From: Salimicrobium humidisoli
Lineage (GTDB): Bacteria; Bacillota; Bacilli; Bacillales; Halobacillaceae
NCBI RefSeq assembly: GCF_002295105.1
Contig: NZ_NSGH01000021.1
Location: 1 to 34,377 of the forward strand
Direction: 5' to 3'
Length of the DNA stretch: 34,377 nucleotides
Numbering within the stretch: position 1 is the first letter of the stretch; each line of letters starts with the position of its first letter. The notes below the pieces were generated by a model. It saw nothing but the letters and a program-made list of their open reading frames with translations, did no database searches and had not been told where the DNA came from. Both the position numbers and the translations under genes were made by a program. Positions 1-7,504 of this stretch are shown one piece after another.

Positions 1-104
1 AGCGTCCGCCCCGAAGGGCTTCAGCTCGCTTCCCGCGCTCGACTTGCATGTATTAGGCACGCCGCCAGCGTTCGTCCTGAGCCAGGATCAAACTCTCCAT
101 AAAA
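1..104 (-). rRNA. rrs: 16S ribosomal RNA, 5' end (partial, runs off the left edge)
   Basis: The reverse complement contains the universal 16S 5' segment AGAGTTTGATCCTGGCTCAG, followed by the conserved stretch running into variable region V1. The gene is transcribed leftward and leaves the window after about 100 nt. The mature 5' end is placed near 103-105 by analogy with Bacillus 16S rRNA, so it is approximate. In B. subtilis an rrn operon also follows ygzB, so the position fits conserved gene order. Confidence 0.97.
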
Positions 105-160
105 GAGATTGATTAGCTCAATCATAATTCGTTCAAAAAATTGACGCATGGCATAAAACA

Positions 161-182
161 TTGTTCAGTTTTCAAAGATCCA
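161..182 (-). promoter_or_regulatory. rrn leader boxA-like antitermination element
   Basis: On the minus strand the leader reads GATCTTTGAAAACTGAACAA. This is the conserved Bacillus rRNA leader element, comparable to boxA, at which Nus factors assemble to make rRNA transcription resistant to termination. It lies about 60 nt upstream of mature 16S rRNA. Confidence 0.7.
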
Positions 183-214
183 TTACAATGTCGCCTCAAA
201 ACAGCGACTTAATT

Positions 215-243
215 AATATATCACATCTGCTGACATTCGTCAA
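215..243 (-). promoter_or_regulatory. rRNA operon promoter P2 (sigma-A)
   Basis: Minus strand: -35 TTGACG (238-243), a 17-bp spacer, and -10 TATATT (215-220) preceded by TGA, giving an extended -10. It is the proximal of two tandem rrn promoters. Confidence 0.75.
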
Positions 244-309
244 TAATCAAATATGATTTATTGTTTTTGTTGCTCTTCGCGATGTGCTTTCCTTAACGCG
301 ACGATTAAT

Positions 310-339
310 AATGTATCACGAGCTGATTACAAACGTCAA
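310..339 (-). promoter_or_regulatory. rRNA operon promoter P1 (sigma-A)
   Basis: Minus strand: -35 TTGACG (334-339) and -10 TACATT (310-315) with an 18-bp spacer; shifting the -10 by one base gives 17 bp. It lies about 95 bp upstream of P2, the tandem arrangement usual for Bacillus rrn operons. The -10 is a poorer match than that of P2. Confidence 0.55.
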
Positions 340-462
340 TGATTTTCCACGATTTTTTATTTTATTTTCTCCGACCTGCCTGTCCTGCTTTAAAACAACC
401 TTTTTGAAAGATTGACGTTTTTATAACAGTTGCCTTTCTCTTTCTATGAAGTCTCTCTCCTG

Positions 463-471
463 TGATACAAT
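463..471 (+). promoter_or_regulatory. Extended -10 promoter element upstream of ygzB
   Basis: TGA followed directly by TACAAT at 466-471 forms an extended -10. No good -35 is visible 17 bp upstream. It lies about 25 bp before the ygzB start, giving a short leader. Confidence 0.4.
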
Positions 472-497
472 AATTCATATAGAAAGAAGGTGATTTC

Positions 498-860
498 ATG
501 GCACTGAAATACAGCAACAAAATAAATAAAATCCGTACGTTCGCTTTATCATTGATTTTCATCGGTTTCGCTATCATGTACGTCGGTCTTCTCTTCAAAG
601 ACATAGCCTGGTTGATGGTAATAGCCATGATACTGGGAATGATCGCTATTCTTTTCAGCACGTTAGTGTATTTCTGGATAGGCATGATTTCCACGAAGGC
701 TGTCCCCATCATCTGCCCCTCCTGCGGGAAACAGACAAAGATGCTCGGACGTGTCGATGCCTGCATGCACTGTGACCAGCCGCTGACTATGGATCCTGAA
801 CTTGAAGGTGAAGAGTTCGACGAAAGTTACAATTCGAAGAAAAAGAAAACCGAACAGTGA
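498..860 (+). CDS. ygzB: YgzB family (UPF0295) membrane protein
   Basis: A 120-residue protein with two hydrophobic segments (about residues 14-35 and 38-62), so probably two transmembrane helices. A cytosolic tail follows with two CxxC-type pairs (CPSC and CMHC, about residues 74-97) that could bind zinc, then an acidic/basic C-terminus ending in lysines. Length and sequence match the B. subtilis YgzB family (UPF0295), whose function is unknown. The ATG follows a GAAGGTGA ribosome binding site. The gene lies between the rrn promoters and perR and converges with perR, as in B. subtilis. Zinc binding is inferred only from the cysteine spacing. Confidence 0.93.
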   Translation: MALKYSNKINKIRTFALSLIFIGFAIMYVGLLFKDIAWLMVIAMILGMIAILFSTLVYFWIGMISTKAVPIICPSCGKQTKMLGRVDACMHCDQPLTMDPELEGEEFDESYNSKKKKTEQ

Positions 861-892
861 TCACTCAGGAACGGATCTCATTAAGAAAAACC

Positions 893-939
893 AAAAAAGC
901 TTCCGGTGGTGTTTATACGACACTGCCGGGAGCTTTTTT
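893..939 (+). terminator. Rho-independent terminator of ygzB
   Basis: AAAAAAGCTTCCGG pairs with CCGGGAGCTTTTTT across a 20-nt loop, with one G-T pair, and ends in a T-run on the plus strand. The A-run on the left side could let it work on the minus strand as well. Confidence 0.8.
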
Positions 940-965
940 GTGGTTATCAATAATGATCGCTGTAT

Positions 966-998
966 AAAAAAAGATCCTCTTTGCTGCCAAAGAAGATC
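966..998 (-). terminator. Rho-independent terminator of perR
   Basis: Minus strand: GATCTTCTTTG-GCAG-CAAAGAGGATC, an 11-bp stem with one G-U pair, followed by seven T residues. It starts immediately after the perR stop codon. Confidence 0.85.
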
Positions 999-1436
999 CT
1001 AATGAGCTGTCTGCGCCCGGCACTCGGGACACGTCCCGTATACTTCCATGCGGTGGTGACTTACATTGAAACCGGTCACCTGTTCCGCCAGCGATTCCAC
1101 CTCATCCAGGCTTGGATAATGAAAGTCCACGATTTTACCACACGACTCGCAAATAGCATGGTAGTGATCCGTAGTATTACAATCGAACCGGCTCGAAGAA
1201 TCTCCGTAAGTAAGCTCCCTCACAAGTCCGATCTCCTTGAGGACACGAAGGTTGTTGTAGACAGTGGCTACGCTCATGTTTGGAAACTTGTGTTCCAATG
1301 CCTTATATATATCATCAGCAGTAGGATGGCTCATCGACTGGACGAGGAACTCAAGTACCGCATGACGCTGAGGGGTAATACGAACTCCTGACTCTTTCAA
1401 TGTATCAATCGCACCTTGAAGTCTATAATCAGACAC
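999..1436 (-). CDS. perR: Peroxide-responsive repressor PerR (Fur family)
   Basis: PerR is a dimeric metal-dependent repressor that senses hydrogen peroxide by Fe-catalysed oxidation of histidine ligands and controls catalase, peroxidase and iron genes. I chose the GTG at 1436 because a GAGGTG ribosome binding site is well spaced from it, whereas the ATG at 1442 is only 1 nt away. The GTG also gives 145 residues, the B. subtilis PerR length. With this start the regulatory-metal ligands fall at H37, D85, H91, H93 and D104, and the structural zinc cysteines form two CxxC pairs (CESC near 96-99 and CPEC near the C-terminus). The winged helix (QRHAVLEFL...TVYNNL) is intact. The gene has its own terminator and a Per box upstream, suggesting autorepression. 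Confidence 0.96.
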   Translation of the reverse strand: MSDYRLQGAIDTLKESGVRITPQRHAVLEFLVQSMSHPTADDIYKALEHKFPNMSVATVYNNLRVLKEIGLVRELTYGDSSSRFDCNTTDHYHAICESCGKIVDFHYPSLDEVESLAEQVTGFNVSHHRMEVYGTCPECRAQTAH

Positions 1437-1488
1437 CGTCATGCACCTCGCTTTCTAAACAGAAATAACTAACTATAAAATTATCAAA

Positions 1489-1503
1489 TAATAATCTTTA
1501 TAA
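1489..1503 (-). promoter_or_regulatory. Per box upstream of perR
   Basis: Minus strand: TTATAAAGATTATTA, matching 12 of the 14 defined positions of the Per box consensus TTATAATNATTATAA. It lies about 53-67 bp upstream of the perR start and just upstream of a TATAGT -10-like hexamer (1472-1477), so bound PerR would cover the -35 region. This fits autoregulation as in B. subtilis. Confidence 0.7.
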
Positions 1504-1550
1504 ATAGTGTAACTCTGTTCCTCTCCCCCTGTCAATCTTTTGCTTTTTCC

Positions 1551-2108
1551 TTATACATCAGGGTCCAGGTTAGTTTCTGTCCCTTCGAGCGTATGGTTGA
1601 CATATCTCGCTGCCACGAACAGTAAATCCGACAGCCTGTTCAAGTAACTGACAGCAAGCGGATTATTGAGTTCCTCTTCAAGCGCGGAAGCATATCTTTC
1701 TGCACGACGTACGACAGTACGGGCCATGTGAAGATGGGCAGCCGCTTCCACTCCTGTAGGAAGAATGAAGTTCTTCAAATCAGGAAGATCCTCGTCCCAC
1801 TGATCGATGAGCGCCTCCAGCTCACTGACGTGTTCTTTTTTCAGCTGCCAGAAAACTTCTTTCCCCTTCGGCGTCGCAAGTTCTGCACCGACATGAAAAA
1901 GGATGGTCTGAATTCTGTTCATCTCTTCAAGCATTTTATCTCTGCCGGTGAAATCCTCTTTCCTTAAATAACTGATGGCGACTCCAATTACGGAATTCGC
2001 TTCATCACACGTGCCGTAAGCTTCCACCCGTTGATGACTTTTCGGCACCCTGTCCCCGTGTATAAGTGAAGTTTTACCTTTGTCACCGGACCTTGTATAA
2101 ATCCTCAT
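1551..2108 (-). CDS. yvqK: PduO-type ATP:cob(I)alamin adenosyltransferase
   Basis: This enzyme transfers the adenosyl group of ATP to cob(I)alamin to make coenzyme B12 (adenosylcobalamin). It is a cytosolic, usually trimeric, five-helix-bundle protein. The N-terminal ATP-binding signature TRSGDKG (residues 5-11), the central RRAER motif (about 134-138) and the NRLSDLLFVAARY motif (about 156-168) are all present, and the 185-residue length is normal for the family. The ATG has a GGGG ribosome binding site lying in the end of the preceding dehydrogenase gene, with a 1-bp gap, so the two are co-transcribed and probably translationally coupled. No other B12 gene is present in the window, so the cofactor or precursor is presumably taken up or made elsewhere. 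Confidence 0.93.
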   Translation of the reverse strand: MRIYTRSGDKGKTSLIHGDRVPKSHQRVEAYGTCDEANSVIGVAISYLRKEDFTGRDKMLEEMNRIQTILFHVGAELATPKGKEVFWQLKKEHVSELEALIDQWDEDLPDLKNFILPTGVEAAAHLHMARTVVRRAERYASALEEELNNPLAVSYLNRLSDLLFVAARYVNHTLEGTETNLDPDV

Positions 2109-2109
2109 C

Positions 2110-3060
2110 TCAATAACCCCTTTCTAAATCAATCACGTTTTCCATCATCTCATTTTCAATGTATGCTTTAATGTTTCTGTCAAAAATTTCAAACCCTCTC
2201 GGTAAATAGCGGGAGGTGATCCCCGAGATATGCGGAGTGACTGTAATATTCTCTTCTCTCCAGAGAGCATGCTCCTCAGGAAGCGGTTCCTCTTCCATCA
2301 CATCGAGAATGGCATGAGAAATGAGCCCTTCCTGCACAGCCTCGAGAAGAACGTCCGTGGAAACCAGCTCTCCTCTCCCCATATTAAGGAAAACGGCATG
2401 GGCAGGCATCGCTTCGAAATGTTCTTTCCGGAGCAGTCCCCGCGTCTCTTCAGTGCTCGGGAGAACGGCAGTTACATAGTCCCCCGTTTCCAGAGCTTCC
2501 GTAAGCTGATCTATACGAAACACTTCGTCAAAATGCTTCTTCGCCTCTCCGGATCTCGATACTCCTACAGTTTTCATATTAAAGCATTTAGCGAGACGTG
2601 CAGTTTCAGAAGCGATAGCCCCTGTACCAAGAAGAGTCATAGTGTGACCATTCAATTCCTGAAAATCAAGCCTTCTATTCCACCTGGACTCCTTCTCCTG
2701 CAGATGAAGTTCCTTCATACGTTTCGCATTCTGTAAAAACATACCTATTGCATATTCAGCCATAGGCTGAGCGTGGATACCTCTTACGTTCGTTACAAGA
2801 ATCCCTCTTTCCCGGATGGCTTCGAAAGGCATCCGGTCCATACCGGCAGACATCACCATGATCCATTTCAGATTTACCGCCTTCTCTATCTTCTTCTCAT
2901 CGAGATCTTCTCCGTATGTAACGAGAACATCCGCCTCTTCCAGAAAAGATTCTCCCTCTTTCATACCATGGCAGTATCTGAATTCGAGGGAGGGATACTT
3001 TTCATCAAGCCACTGCTGCAGATTTTCGGGAACGTTTTTCAAAACCGAAAGCACCTTCAT
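2110..3060 (-). CDS. D-isomer-specific 2-hydroxyacid dehydrogenase
   Basis: A 316-residue NAD(P)-dependent oxidoreductase that interconverts a 2-oxoacid and a D-2-hydroxyacid; the substrate cannot be read from sequence. The Rossmann motif is GTGAIAS (about residues 145-151), with serine where the third glycycine-type position is often glycine. The catalytic triad is present: Arg in MGRGE, Glu in EEEPLP and His in TPHISG. The ATG is preceded by AAGGAGG at 9-nt spacing. It lies between bcp (38 bp upstream, no terminator seen) and yvqK, so bcp-dehydrogenase-yvqK may be one transcript. This pair interrupts the perR-bcp adjacency that I recall for B. subtilis. Phosphoglycerate dehydrogenase is less likely because the protein lacks the long C-terminal domain. 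Confidence 0.9.
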   Translation of the reverse strand: MKVLSVLKNVPENLQQWLDEKYPSLEFRYCHGMKEGESFLEEADVLVTYGEDLDEKKIEKAVNLKWIMVMSAGMDRMPFEAIRERGILVTNVRGIHAQPMAEYAIGMFLQNAKRMKELHLQEKESRWNRRLDFQELNGHTMTLLGTGAIASETARLAKCFNMKTVGVSRSGEAKKHFDEVFRIDQLTEALETGDYVTAVLPSTEETRGLLRKEHFEAMPAHAVFLNMGRGELVSTDVLLEAVQEGLISHAILDVMEEEPLPEEHALWREENITVTPHISGITSRYLPRGFEIFDRNIKAYIENEMMENVIDLERGY

Positions 3061-3098
3061 TGTCTGTTTCCTCCTTCTTCCTGAACACGGGTCTGAAA

Positions 3099-3572
3099 TT
3101 AAGATTCCAGATTTTCTTTAACGTAGCTCAAAGCTTCTTCCACATGACCTTCCACTTTAACCTGCCGGAATTCTTCCTGCAGAACACCATCTTTATCGAT
3201 GATAAACGTGGAACGTTCCATTCCGTATTTTTCGTCACCTGCGCTCCCCTGCACTTTAAGAGCCCCGTATTTTTCGGCAACCTCAAAGTTCTCATCGGCC
3301 AGAAGCAGAAACGGAAGATCATATTTGTCTATGAACTTCTCGTGGGAGTCCACGGGGTCCGCGCTCACACCGAGGATCACGGTATCAAGTTCTTCAAAGC
3401 TCCGGTGATTGTCACGGAAATCACAGGCTTCACTGGTACACCCGGGAGTCATATCTTTCGGGTAAAAATAAAGTACGACATTCTTTCCTGCGTAATCTTT
3501 CAGGGACACTTCTTTTCCATTGTTTGCGGGAAGTGTGAACCCGGGCGCCTGAACACCTTTTTCTAAATTCAT
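3099..3572 (-). CDS. bcp: Thioredoxin-dependent peroxiredoxin, Bcp/PrxQ type
   Basis: A cytosolic thiol peroxidase that reduces hydrogen peroxide and organic hydroperoxides with electrons from thioredoxin. The peroxidatic Cys45 lies in the motif TPGCT and a second cysteine follows at position 50, the CxxxxC spacing of atypical 2-Cys PrxQ enzymes. The active-site Arg lies in GMERSTF. The 157-residue length is typical. The ATG follows a strong AAGGAGGAATCATA ribosome binding site. The location beside perR (ygaF in B. subtilis) is conserved. The gene is divergent from gsaB, and I did not find a convincing Per box in the shared intergenic region. Confidence 0.95.
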   Translation of the reverse strand: MNLEKGVQAPGFTLPANNGKEVSLKDYAGKNVVLYFYPKDMTPGCTSEACDFRDNHRSFEELDTVILGVSADPVDSHEKFIDKYDLPFLLLADENFEVAEKYGALKVQGSAGDEKYGMERSTFIIDKDGVLQEEFRQVKVEGHVEEALSYVKENLES

Positions 3573-3745
3573 TATGATTCCTCCTTCACCTTATTATCTT
3601 ACTTTCTACTTTAAAGGAAAGTATCAAAAACTTCCAATATTTCTAAATTATCATCTATCTTCCACTTATACCTCTCATGATCGCTCTTATCTGTCTCCAT
3701 ATGATAAACTACTTAAAGAAAAACCGAAGAATGGAGGTAATATAT

Positions 3746-5053
3746 TTGGATATACATACGTCAGAAACGTTATTCAAAGAAGCAGAAGAACATATCGTCG
3801 GAGGAGTCAATTCCCCTTCCCGCGCCTACAAAGGGGTGGGCGGCGGCACACCTGTTTACATGAAAAAAGGGGAAGGGTCACGTTTTACAGATGTGGATGA
3901 TAATGAGTATATTGATTTTCTTGGTGCTTACGGCCCTATTATCACCGGGCACGCCCATCCGCATATAACCAGTGCCATTAAAACTGCCGCAGAAACCGGT
4001 GTTTTATACGGTACGCCTACTTCCCTCGAAAATGAATTTGCGAAAAAGATCAAGAGTGCCATCCCCTCCCTTGATAAAGTCAGATTCGTAAACTCAGGTA
4101 CAGAAGCAGTAATGACCACTATCCGGGTAGCCCGTGCTTACACCGGAAGAAATAAAATCATAAAATTCTCAGGATGTTATCACGGCCACTCCGACCTTGT
4201 GCTCGTAGCAGCAGGCTCGGGACCGGCGACACTCGGCACTCCCGATTCAGCAGGGATTCCGGCCTCTATAGCCGAAGACGTCATTACCGTTCCGTTCAAC
4301 GAGATCGCCCCGCTGAAGGAAGCACTGAGCCGGTTCGGTGACGAAATCGCAGCCGTACTTGTGGAACCGATCGTCGGTAACTTCGGAATCGTCACTCCGA
4401 AAGAAGGGTTCCTTGAGCAGGTGAACGATCTCACTCACGAAGCAGGAGGACTCGTAATCTATGATGAGGTGATCACCGCGTTCCGTTTCAACTACGGAAG
4501 TGCACAAAATCTTGTAGGGGTGGAGCCTGACATGACCGCAATGGGGAAAATCATCGGTGGTGGACTCCCTATCGGTGCCTACGGGGGGCGCGTCGATATT
4601 ATGGAACAGGTAGCTCCGCTCGGCCCCGCTTACCAGGCCGGTACGATGGCCGGAAATCCCGCTTCCATGGCAGCGGGCATCGCCTGCCTCGAAGTGCTGG
4701 AAAAACCGGGCGTCTATGATCATCTCGACAAACTGGGGACGCAGCTCGAAAAGGGTATTGCGGAGCGGGCTTCCTCTCACGGTATACCTGTACAGATTAA
4801 CAGGCTCGGAGGGGCATTAACCGTATATTTTACAGACCACCCTGTAGAAAATTATGATGATGCCGAAAATACCGACGGCGAAAAATTCGCTGCATTTTTC
4901 CACAGCATGCTCGAAAAAGGTATAAACCTGGCTCCTTCCAAGTTTGAAGCATGGTTTTTAACCACTGCCCATACAGAAGAGGACATTCGCATAACTCTGG
5001 AAGCTGTCGACAGCACGTTCGCAGAAATGGCAGAAGAAAATAGTGATAATTAA
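3746..5053 (+). CDS. gsaB: Glutamate-1-semialdehyde 2,1-aminomutase
   Basis: A PLP-dependent class III aminotransferase that converts glutamate-1-semialdehyde to 5-aminolevulinate, the committed precursor of heme. I chose TTG at 3746: GGAGG (3733-3737) stands 8 nt upstream, and the resulting 435-residue protein matches the family length and starts just before the [18 protein letters not shown] region. In-frame ATGs at 3677 and 3731 lack a ribosome binding site. The PLP-binding Lys268 lies in [15 protein letters not shown], and the SGTEA and YHGHSD phosphate/PLP motifs are present. B. subtilis has two such enzymes (hemL and gsaB); the location between bcp and ygaE identifies this as the gsaB orthologue outside the hem operon. 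Confidence 0.95.
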   Translation: MDIHTSETLFKEAEEHIVGGVNSPSRAYKGVGGGTPVYMKKGEGSRFTDVDDNEYIDFLGAYGPIITGHAHPHITSAIKTAAETGVLYGTPTSLENEFAKKIKSAIPSLDKVRFVNSGTEAVMTTIRVARAYTGRNKIIKFSGCYHGHSDLVLVAAGSGPATLGTPDSAGIPASIAEDVITVPFNEIAPLKEALSRFGDEIAAVLVEPIVGNFGIVTPKEGFLEQVNDLTHEAGGLVIYDEVITAFRFNYGSAQNLVGVEPDMTAMGKIIGGGLPIGAYGGRVDIMEQVAPLGPAYQAGTMAGNPASMAAGIACLEVLEKPGVYDHLDKLGTQLEKGIAERASSHGIPVQINRLGGALTVYFTDHPVENYDDAENTDGEKFAAFFHSMLEKGINLAPSKFEAWFLTTAHTEEDIRITLEAVDSTFAEMAEENSDN

Positions 5054-5115
5054 TCGTCAAACGAAGCGATAGCATTTACAATGAAGAAAGATTGTTAAAT
5101 TGTTTTCCTCCGCGT

Positions 5116-5158
5116 TCAGGGCAGCCCTTGTTCGATCATGCCCTGATGCTTATTTTTC
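5116..5158 (+). terminator. Probable terminator of gsaB
   Basis: TCAGGGCA (5116-5123) pairs with TGCCCTGA (5139-5146) across a 15-nt loop, followed by TGCTTATTTTT. The stem is perfect but the T-run is interrupted. Confidence 0.55.
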
Positions 5159-5178
5159 AAACTAAAGGATGATGTGAC

Positions 5179-6246
5179 TTGAAACTGGGAGCAAGAATGG
5201 TCAAAACCGGGCTGGCTGTGGCCATAGCCTTATATGTAGGAAACATGTTCGACTTTCTCTCACCTTTACTTGCAGCTATTGCCGTAATATTTTCACTGCA
5301 GCCTTCTATTTTTCGTTCTTATCAGTCCATCATCGAGCAGGTCCAGGGTAATCTGATCGGGGCAATGATCGCAGTTCTGACCGTTTTCACGCTCGGTAAC
5401 GACCCGTTCGTCGTAGCGTTCGCCATTATCGTTTCGATCGGGATCACTACGGGAATGAAAATGAACGAAAACACGGTTTCTCTTGCGGTTGTGGCCGTTG
5501 TAGCTCTGATGGATTCGACAGATCTGACATTCCTGCCTTTCGCGGCTTCGCGAATCGCTTCGATGTTTTTCGGGATTTTTACGGCTTTCATTATAAACCT
5601 GGTTTTCCTTCCTCCTAAATACGAGACGAAACTGTTCGCAGGAATCGACGAGTCCACCCGTGACATTTTACAGTGGATCAGAGTAACAACGAGAAAGTTA
5701 TCCGACGAACCTGCACTTAAATATGAAACTACGCGTATTCAGGATGAAATAAGAAGGCTGGATCACACGTACCTTCTTTATTCCGAAGAAAGAACTTATT
5801 TAAAAGGAAAAGGCTTTGCCAAAGGCCGGAAACTTGTCGTATTCCGCCAGCTGATTACAACTACGAAGAAGTCCTTCGACGTCCTGAAGGCTTTTCATCG
5901 GCTGGAAAATAAGATCGAGCACATACCCGAAGATTTTCAGGATGCCCTCGTCAATGAACTCGACAAACTCGTCAATGCCCATGAAAAACTGATTCTGAGC
6001 CTGAAAGGCAGAATTAAGCAGACACATAAGCAGGCGCTTCGCCGGGTGGAAACGCCTGATATTCCACTGATTGTCGATCGTCTCATGAACGAATATGAAC
6101 ACGGATACGACAAAGACAGACTCATTTTCCTTCCCCTGGCATCTCAATTGATGGAGTATCACTATCAGCTGGAGAAACTGAAGCGATTACTGAAAAGCTA
6201 TCAGAAAAACTCCCAGAATGAATACATCCAGACAGGACTAAAATAA
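5179..6246 (+). CDS. ygaE: Aromatic acid exporter family (FUSC/ArAE-like) membrane protein
   Basis: A 355-residue protein with an N-terminal membrane domain of about 140 residues containing several hydrophobic helices. A long charged cytosolic C-terminal region follows, rich in helical, coiled-coil-like segments. This layout matches the B. subtilis YgaE/YqjA group (DUF939 plus C-terminal domain), annotated as aromatic acid exporters by distant similarity; the real substrate is unknown. The start is TTG with AAAGGATG upstream. It follows gsaB after 125 bp containing a terminator-like hairpin and ends at a strong terminator. The position between gsaB and ygaD is as in B. subtilis. Confidence 0.85.
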   Translation: MKLGARMVKTGLAVAIALYVGNMFDFLSPLLAAIAVIFSLQPSIFRSYQSIIEQVQGNLIGAMIAVLTVFTLGNDPFVVAFAIIVSIGITTGMKMNENTVSLAVVAVVALMDSTDLTFLPFAASRIASMFFGIFTAFIINLVFLPPKYETKLFAGIDESTRDILQWIRVTTRKLSDEPALKYETTRIQDEIRRLDHTYLLYSEERTYLKGKGFAKGRKLVVFRQLITTTKKSFDVLKAFHRLENKIEHIPEDFQDALVNELDKLVNAHEKLILSLKGRIKQTHKQALRRVETPDIPLIVDRLMNEYEHGYDKDRLIFLPLASQLMEYHYQLEKLKRLLKSYQKNSQNEYIQTGLK

Positions 6247-6272
6247 AAAAGGAAGCCCGCGGGCTTCCTTTT
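6247..6272 (+). terminator. Bidirectional terminator between ygaE and the EAL gene
   Basis: A perfect 26-bp palindrome, AAAAGGAAGCCC followed by its complement GGGCTTCCTTTT around a CGCG-type centre. It directly follows the ygaE stop and can serve the convergent EAL gene as well. Confidence 0.85.
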
Positions 6273-6299
6273 ATTAATGCTCATACATTCCTGACACCC

Positions 6300-7388
6300 T
6301 CAGCTGACTCTTCCTTTAAATAAAAGTCTCTGTACCTCTTCCTTGGAAATCGGTTTACTGAACAGAAAGCCCTGATAATACAGACATTGCCGCTCCTTCA
6401 GGTAGTCCAGTTGCCCTGAGGTCTCCACACCTTCCGCTATTACGTTCAAAGCTAAACGATTCCCCATTTTGATGATAGTATCGATAACCGCCTGGTCTTT
6501 TTCACTTTTGTGTACTGTCTGAATGAACGATTTGTCTATCTTCAAAGTATCCAGAGGAAAATCTTTCAAATACTTCAGGGAGGAGTAACCGGTGCCGAAG
6601 TCATCCAGCGAAAGCTTTACACCCATCTGTTTCAGTTCTTTCATAATAGGGATGGCCTCTTTCGTATTCTGTACGACACTCTCGGTAATCTCAAGCTCCA
6701 CATACTCGGGCGGCAGCTGCGTTTCTTCCAGTATCTTCCCGATGACTTCGGGTAATTCGCGATTCTGAAACTGCACCGACGAAATATTCACCGCAACGTG
6801 CCCGAGTTCGTACCCTTCGTCCATCCACTCCCTGAACTGTTTACAAGCCTCTTTGAGTACCCATTCCCCGATAGGGATGATCAACTTCGATTCTTCTGCA
6901 AGAGGTATGAATTCCGCCGGTGAAATTCTTCCAAGTTCAGAGTGTTCCCACCTGAGCAAAGCTTCCATCCCGATGACTTCACCCGTATTCGTATTCACCT
7001 GAGGCTGATAATAAAGAGTCAGTTCCCCACTTTCATAAGCCTGTTGCAACCCGATTTCCAGAAGCGTCTTCCTGGAAACCTCTTCATTCATCGATTCCGT
7101 GAAAAAGCACGCGATATTATCGCCTTTTTTCTTAGCCTGATACATTGCCGTATCGGCATTTTTAATCAGTTCATCCGCCGTTTCCCCGTCTTCCGGGTAT
7201 GTACTGACCCCTATGGCAAGAGAAGTGTAAAATTTAAACTCTCTTAATAAGAACGGACTTCCAAGCGCCTGTGCAATGTTCCTCGTAAAGCTGCTTACCT
7301 GGTAAGAAGTGGCTTCCGGATACACGATAATAAATTCATCCCCGCTGTTTCTCGAAAGTATAGCCTCTGAAGGGAGAAGTGTTTTCAA
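6300..7388 (-). CDS. EAL-domain c-di-GMP phosphodiesterase with 5'-truncated GGDEF domain (possible pseudogene)
   Basis: The protein consists of the second half of a GGDEF domain (degenerate SGDEF at residues 15-19, with no RxxD inhibitory site before it) followed by a complete EAL domain (about residues 105-355). EAL hydrolyses cyclic di-GMP to pGpG. All expected catalytic motifs are visible: MEALLRW (E142), NISSVQF, ELEITE, DDFGTGYSS, LKIDKSF and AEGVET. The first half of the GGDEF domain and any sensor region are missing. Reading in frame upstream of the TTG at 7388 gives GGDEF-like residues (...LRLKTLLP) but runs into a TAA after about 26 codons, and no ribosome binding site precedes the TTG. 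The break lies immediately downstream of the ygaD terminator, which suggests a deletion. It could still be made as an EAL-only enzyme. Confidence 0.75.
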   Translation of the reverse strand: MKTLLPSEAILSRNSGDEFIIVYPEATSYQVSSFTRNIAQALGSPFLLREFKFYTSLAIGVSTYPEDGETADELIKNADTAMYQAKKKGDNIACFFTESMNEEVSRKTLLEIGLQQAYESGELTLYYQPQVNTNTGEVIGMEALLRWEHSELGRISPAEFIPLAEESKLIIPIGEWVLKEACKQFREWMDEGYELGHVAVNISSVQFQNRELPEVIGKILEETQLPPEYVELEITESVVQNTKEAIPIMKELKQMGVKLSLDDFGTGYSSLKYLKDFPLDTLKIDKSFIQTVHKSEKDQAVIDTIIKMGNRLALNVIAEGVETSGQLDYLKERQCLYYQGFLFSKPISKEEVQRLLFKGRVS

Positions 7389-7457
7389 ACGTAAAGATAA
7401 AACGAGTGAAAGAGTGGTATTCCTGAGGTCAGGTGGTATAAAGACCGGAGATTATAT

Positions 7458-7492
7458 ACAAAAAAGCCTGCAAAACCGAAGTTTTGCAGGCT
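7458..7492 (-). terminator. Rho-independent terminator of ygaD
   Basis: Minus strand: AGCCTGCAAAAC-TTCG-GTTTTGCAGGCT, a perfect 12-bp stem with a stable TTCG tetraloop, followed by a T-run. It starts about 12 bp after the ygaD stop. Confidence 0.9.
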
Positions 7493-7504
7493 GGTATCCG
7501 TTCT

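Noticed and set aside
362-766. Minus-strand open frame opposite ygzB
   Set aside because: It is antisense to a recognised family protein, has no ribosome binding site and no recognisable sequence.
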